This document shows positions 32,091 to 34,112 of a stretch of 34,112 nt of DNA, in pieces. Origin of the DNA: an uncultured Eubacteriales bacterium (lineage in GTDB: Bacteria; Bacillota; Clostridia; Oscillospirales; Acutalibacteraceae). Each line of letters begins with the position of its first letter. Within the stretch, counting starts at the first letter, position 1. Below the pieces are notes generated by a model. The model had not been told where the DNA came from, searched no databases, and saw only the letters and a list, made by a program, of their open reading frames with translations. The translations under genes and the position numbers were made by a program. The DNA is taken from NCBI GenBank assembly GCA_934486915.1, contig CAKSRC010000014.1, positions 1 through 34,112 on the forward strand, in the 5' to 3' direction.

Positions 32091-33035
32091 ATGATTGAGT
32101 TTAAATCAGAGAAAAACAAAAAGGTTTTGATGATAAGTTTAATGGTATTTTTTTCTATAGTTTTTTTGGTCAGTGCCGCAATACTTATTAATGAGTTGGT
32201 TTTAAAGTCGGTTAAACAGGATCAAGTTACTCAAAAAATTCAAGGGGTATATGATAGCGGCATACAAGAAAAAGAGAGCATGGAGGAGACATTTAAAAAA
32301 CTCCAGGAAATAAACCCTGATATAAAGGGGTGGATCTACGTACCGAATACCACTGTAAATTACCCGGTCTTGGAACCTAAAAAGGATGATCCGTCATTTT
32401 ACCTTTATAGGGACTATGAAAAAAACTATACTAAATACGGAAGTATCTTTGTTGATGCGAAGTGTGGCATTAAGGAAGATACTAAAAATACTATAATACA
32501 CGGGCATCACATGAAAGATGGAAAGATGTTTGCGGATATTTTAAAATATGGTGATATAGAATTTTACAAGACAAGCCCGGTTATAACATTTAATACGATT
32601 TATGGTTCAAGTGAGTGGAAAGTAATTTCAGTATTTAAAACCAATATAAACGCCTCTCAAGGTAAAATATTTGACTATTTAAAGGTGAGTTTTGCGAATG
32701 ACTCAAGTTTTCTCAATTACGTACATGATGTAAGGCAAAGATCAATTATTAATGCACCTGTCGATACAAAAGAGGATGATCAATTGCTTACATTATCCAC
32801 ATGTTCGGATGAAATGGAGCAATTTAGAACAGTAGTTGTGGCAAGAAAGGTAAGAAATGGGGAATCAAATAAAGTAGATGTAGAGAAATCTTGCTTAAAT
32901 CCCAACCCTTTATATCCGGAAGCTTGGTATACTAAATATGGAGGAACAAGGCCTGAAGAAAAATCATTTGAACAAGCCCTGGATGATAATGGGATCTACT
33001 GGTATTCAAAGAATGATGACAGTCAACAAAATTAA
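32091..33035 (+). CDS. srtB: Class B sortase
   Basis: A cysteine transpeptidase that attaches surface proteins to the cell wall from the outer face of the membrane. The 314-residue protein has an N-terminal signal anchor (about 11-36), a polar stalk, and the sortase barrel with the class B features NPDIKGWIYVPNT and NYPVLEP (about 74-96). The triad is His139 (IHGHHM), Cys238 (TLSTC) and Arg246 (EQFRTVVVAR). It is longer than typical SrtB (about 240-260) because of a C-terminal extension of about 60 residues rich in Tyr/Trp/Asp. AGGAGG precedes the ATG, and it is the last gene of the desulfurase-thiI operon. The only sorting-signal protein seen in the window is at 19929-21737. Confidence 0.93.
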   Translation: MIEFKSEKNKKVLMISLMVFFSIVFLVSAAILINELVLKSVKQDQVTQKIQGVYDSGIQEKESMEETFKKLQEINPDIKGWIYVPNTTVNYPVLEPKKDDPSFYLYRDYEKNYTKYGSIFVDAKCGIKEDTKNTIIHGHHMKDGKMFADILKYGDIEFYKTSPVITFNTIYGSSEWKVISVFKTNINASQGKIFDYLKVSFANDSSFLNYVHDVRQRSIINAPVDTKEDDQLLTLSTCSDEMEQFRTVVVARKVRNGESNKVDVEKSCLNPNPLYPEAWYTKYGGTRPEEKSFEQALDDNGIYWYSKNDDSQQN

Positions 33036-33126
33036 AAATAGGGAATGAGTATTTAGGAGTAAACGTGAGTAAATAGGCAAAAACAAGAGATCGTATAGAG
33101 GTAAATTAAAAAATTAGTAAAAAGTG

Positions 33127-33156
33127 TTGACTTTACTATATATTGTGTGCTATCAT
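33127..33156 (+). promoter_or_regulatory. Predicted promoter for rplM-rpsI
   Basis: TTGACT (33127-33132), an 18-base spacer and TATCAT (33151-33156). The predicted leader is about 100 bases of AT-rich sequence, in which I see no strong hairpin; a ribosomal-protein leader element remains possible. The rest of the 33036-33263 gap shows nothing. Confidence 0.6.
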
Positions 33157-33263
33157 ATATACTATAGCTTTATGGTAACACTATAATATTTTATTATTAA
33201 TATAGAAGTTATTTAAAATTAGCTAAAATCGTTTTTATTTATTTAAATCAGGAGGAATTTAAA

Positions 33264-33692
33264 ATGTCTACTTATATGCCAAAAGCAGGCCAAGTTGAAC
33301 GCAAATGGTATGTTATTGATGCCAAAGGCAAGCCATTAGGAAGAGTGGCAGCTCAAGTTGCTGTTTTACTTCGTGGAAAACATAAACCAACATTTGCACC
33401 ACACGTAGATTGTGGAGACAATGTTGTTGTAATTAATTGTAAGGATGCAGTTCTTACAGGAAACAAATTAACTCAAAAACATTATTATCATCATACAGGA
33501 TATATAGGTCATCTAAAATCCGTAAGATATGATACTTTAATGGCAACCAAACCTGAAAGAGCTATGGAATTGGCTGTTAAAGGAATGATCCCCGATACAA
33601 CTATAGGCCGTAAAGCATTAACAAGGCTACACGCTTATGCAGGTGCAGAGCACAATCATCAGGCTCAACAACCTGAAACTTGGGAAAGATAA
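33264..33692 (+). CDS. rplM: 50S ribosomal protein L13
   Basis: L13 is an early assembly protein of the large subunit. The 142-residue length is standard. Conserved parts are WYVIDAKGKPLGRVAAQVAV (about 13-32), LRGKHKPTFAPHVDCGD (about 34-50), HTGYIGHLKS and MIPDTTIGRKALTRLHAYAG. AGGAGGAAT precedes the ATG. rpsI follows after 17 bases, the universal bacterial arrangement. Confidence 0.98.
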   Translation: MSTYMPKAGQVERKWYVIDAKGKPLGRVAAQVAVLLRGKHKPTFAPHVDCGDNVVVINCKDAVLTGNKLTQKHYYHHTGYIGHLKSVRYDTLMATKPERAMELAVKGMIPDTTIGRKALTRLHAYAGAEHNHQAQQPETWER

Positions 33693-33709
33693 GAAAGGGG
33701 TAAATTCAA

Positions 33710-34111
33710 ATGTATAATAAAGAGTCTTATTTCTACGGAACAGGAAGAAGAAAAAGTTCTGTTGCTCGTGTAAGAGTTTATAAAGGAACAGGAAAAGTTA
33801 CAATCAATGATCGTGACATAGACGATTATTTTGGTTTGGAAACTTTAAAAGTTATTGTTCGTCAACCATTGGTTTTGACAGGAACAAGCGATAAATTTGA
33901 CATTGTATGCCGCGTAGCAGGCGGTGGAGTTACAGGTCAAGCCGGAGCTATTCGCCACGGTATTTCTAGAGCTCTATTACAATATGATTCTGAGAATCTT
34001 CGCCCAGCATTGAAGAAAGCAGGATTCTTAACTCGTGACCCGAGAATGAAAGAACGTAAGAAATACGGTCTTAAAGCTGCTCGTCGCGCTCCTCAATTTA
34101 GTAAGAGATAA
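33710..34111 (+). CDS. rpsI: 30S ribosomal protein S9
   Basis: S9 lies in the head of the small subunit with its C-terminal tail reaching the P-site tRNA. The gene is complete: 133 residues ending in the canonical RRAPQFSKR, with the stop codon one base before the window ends. Conserved parts include YGTGRRKSSVARVRV (about 9-23), GGGVTGQAGAIRHGISRAL (about 71-89) and LTRDPRMKERKKYG. AAAGGGG precedes the ATG. It is cotranscribed with rplM. Confidence 0.98.
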   Translation: MYNKESYFYGTGRRKSSVARVRVYKGTGKVTINDRDIDDYFGLETLKVIVRQPLVLTGTSDKFDIVCRVAGGGVTGQAGAIRHGISRALLQYDSENLRPALKKAGFLTRDPRMKERKKYGLKAARRAPQFSKR

Positions 34112-34112
34112 T

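Overview
The window is AT-rich (about one third G+C by eye) and reads as a spore-forming anaerobic member of the Clostridia (Firmicutes). The grounds are a full-length spoIIE, strong AGGAGG-type ribosome binding sites with frequent TTG starts, an anaerobe's oxygen-defence set (rubrerythrin, rubredoxin, flavodiiron protein), a class B sortase and a sortase-anchored surface protein. No rRNA, tRNA, CRISPR array, insertion sequence or prophage was recognised. Genes are dense and no gap exceeds 300 bases; the longest are 19672-19928 and 33036-33263, which hold terminator and promoter signals only.

Left part (1-12021): the 3' end of a UbiB/ABC1-like gene whose catalytic motifs are degenerate; small membrane proteins (DUF378, SdpI-like, CmpB-like); murC; an orphan acetolactate synthase regulatory subunit divergent from a pair of bacterial-PH-domain membrane proteins (YdbS/YdbT type); MTA/SAH nucleosidase; a dicarboxylate/amino-acid symporter; and a MATE exporter followed by an M16 peptidase.

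Middle (12022-19671): a leftward block with pnp, rpsO and spoIIE. rpsO has its own promoter and a structured leader. pnp has a long hairpin leader that may control access to its ribosome binding site. spoIIE has a promoter with unusually wide spacing, as in Spo0A-activated promoters. Rightward from there run trmN6-like and rsmI (overlapping) and rubrerythrin, whose ribosome binding site lies inside a hairpin.

Accessory stretch (19672-22974): a 602-residue signal-peptide protein with three related repeats, an X2-like domain and a YPETG wall-sorting tail, whose third repeat is clearly richer in G+C than the rest; then an unrecognised single-span membrane protein.

Right part (23024-34111): a zinc/manganese-type ABC uptake operon (znuA-znuC-znuB) with a palindrome over its -10 box; a CrtO-like membrane protein with rsmE; a rubredoxin-flavodiiron operon; two small membrane proteins; a four-gene operon (cysteine desulfurase, thiI, a degenerate CinA-type domain protein, class B sortase); and rplM-rpsI. 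Most of the window is conserved housekeeping. The most interesting signals are in the RNA leaders, the pseudokinase-like UbiB and the sortase/surface-protein pair. I see no convincing wholly new multi-gene system.
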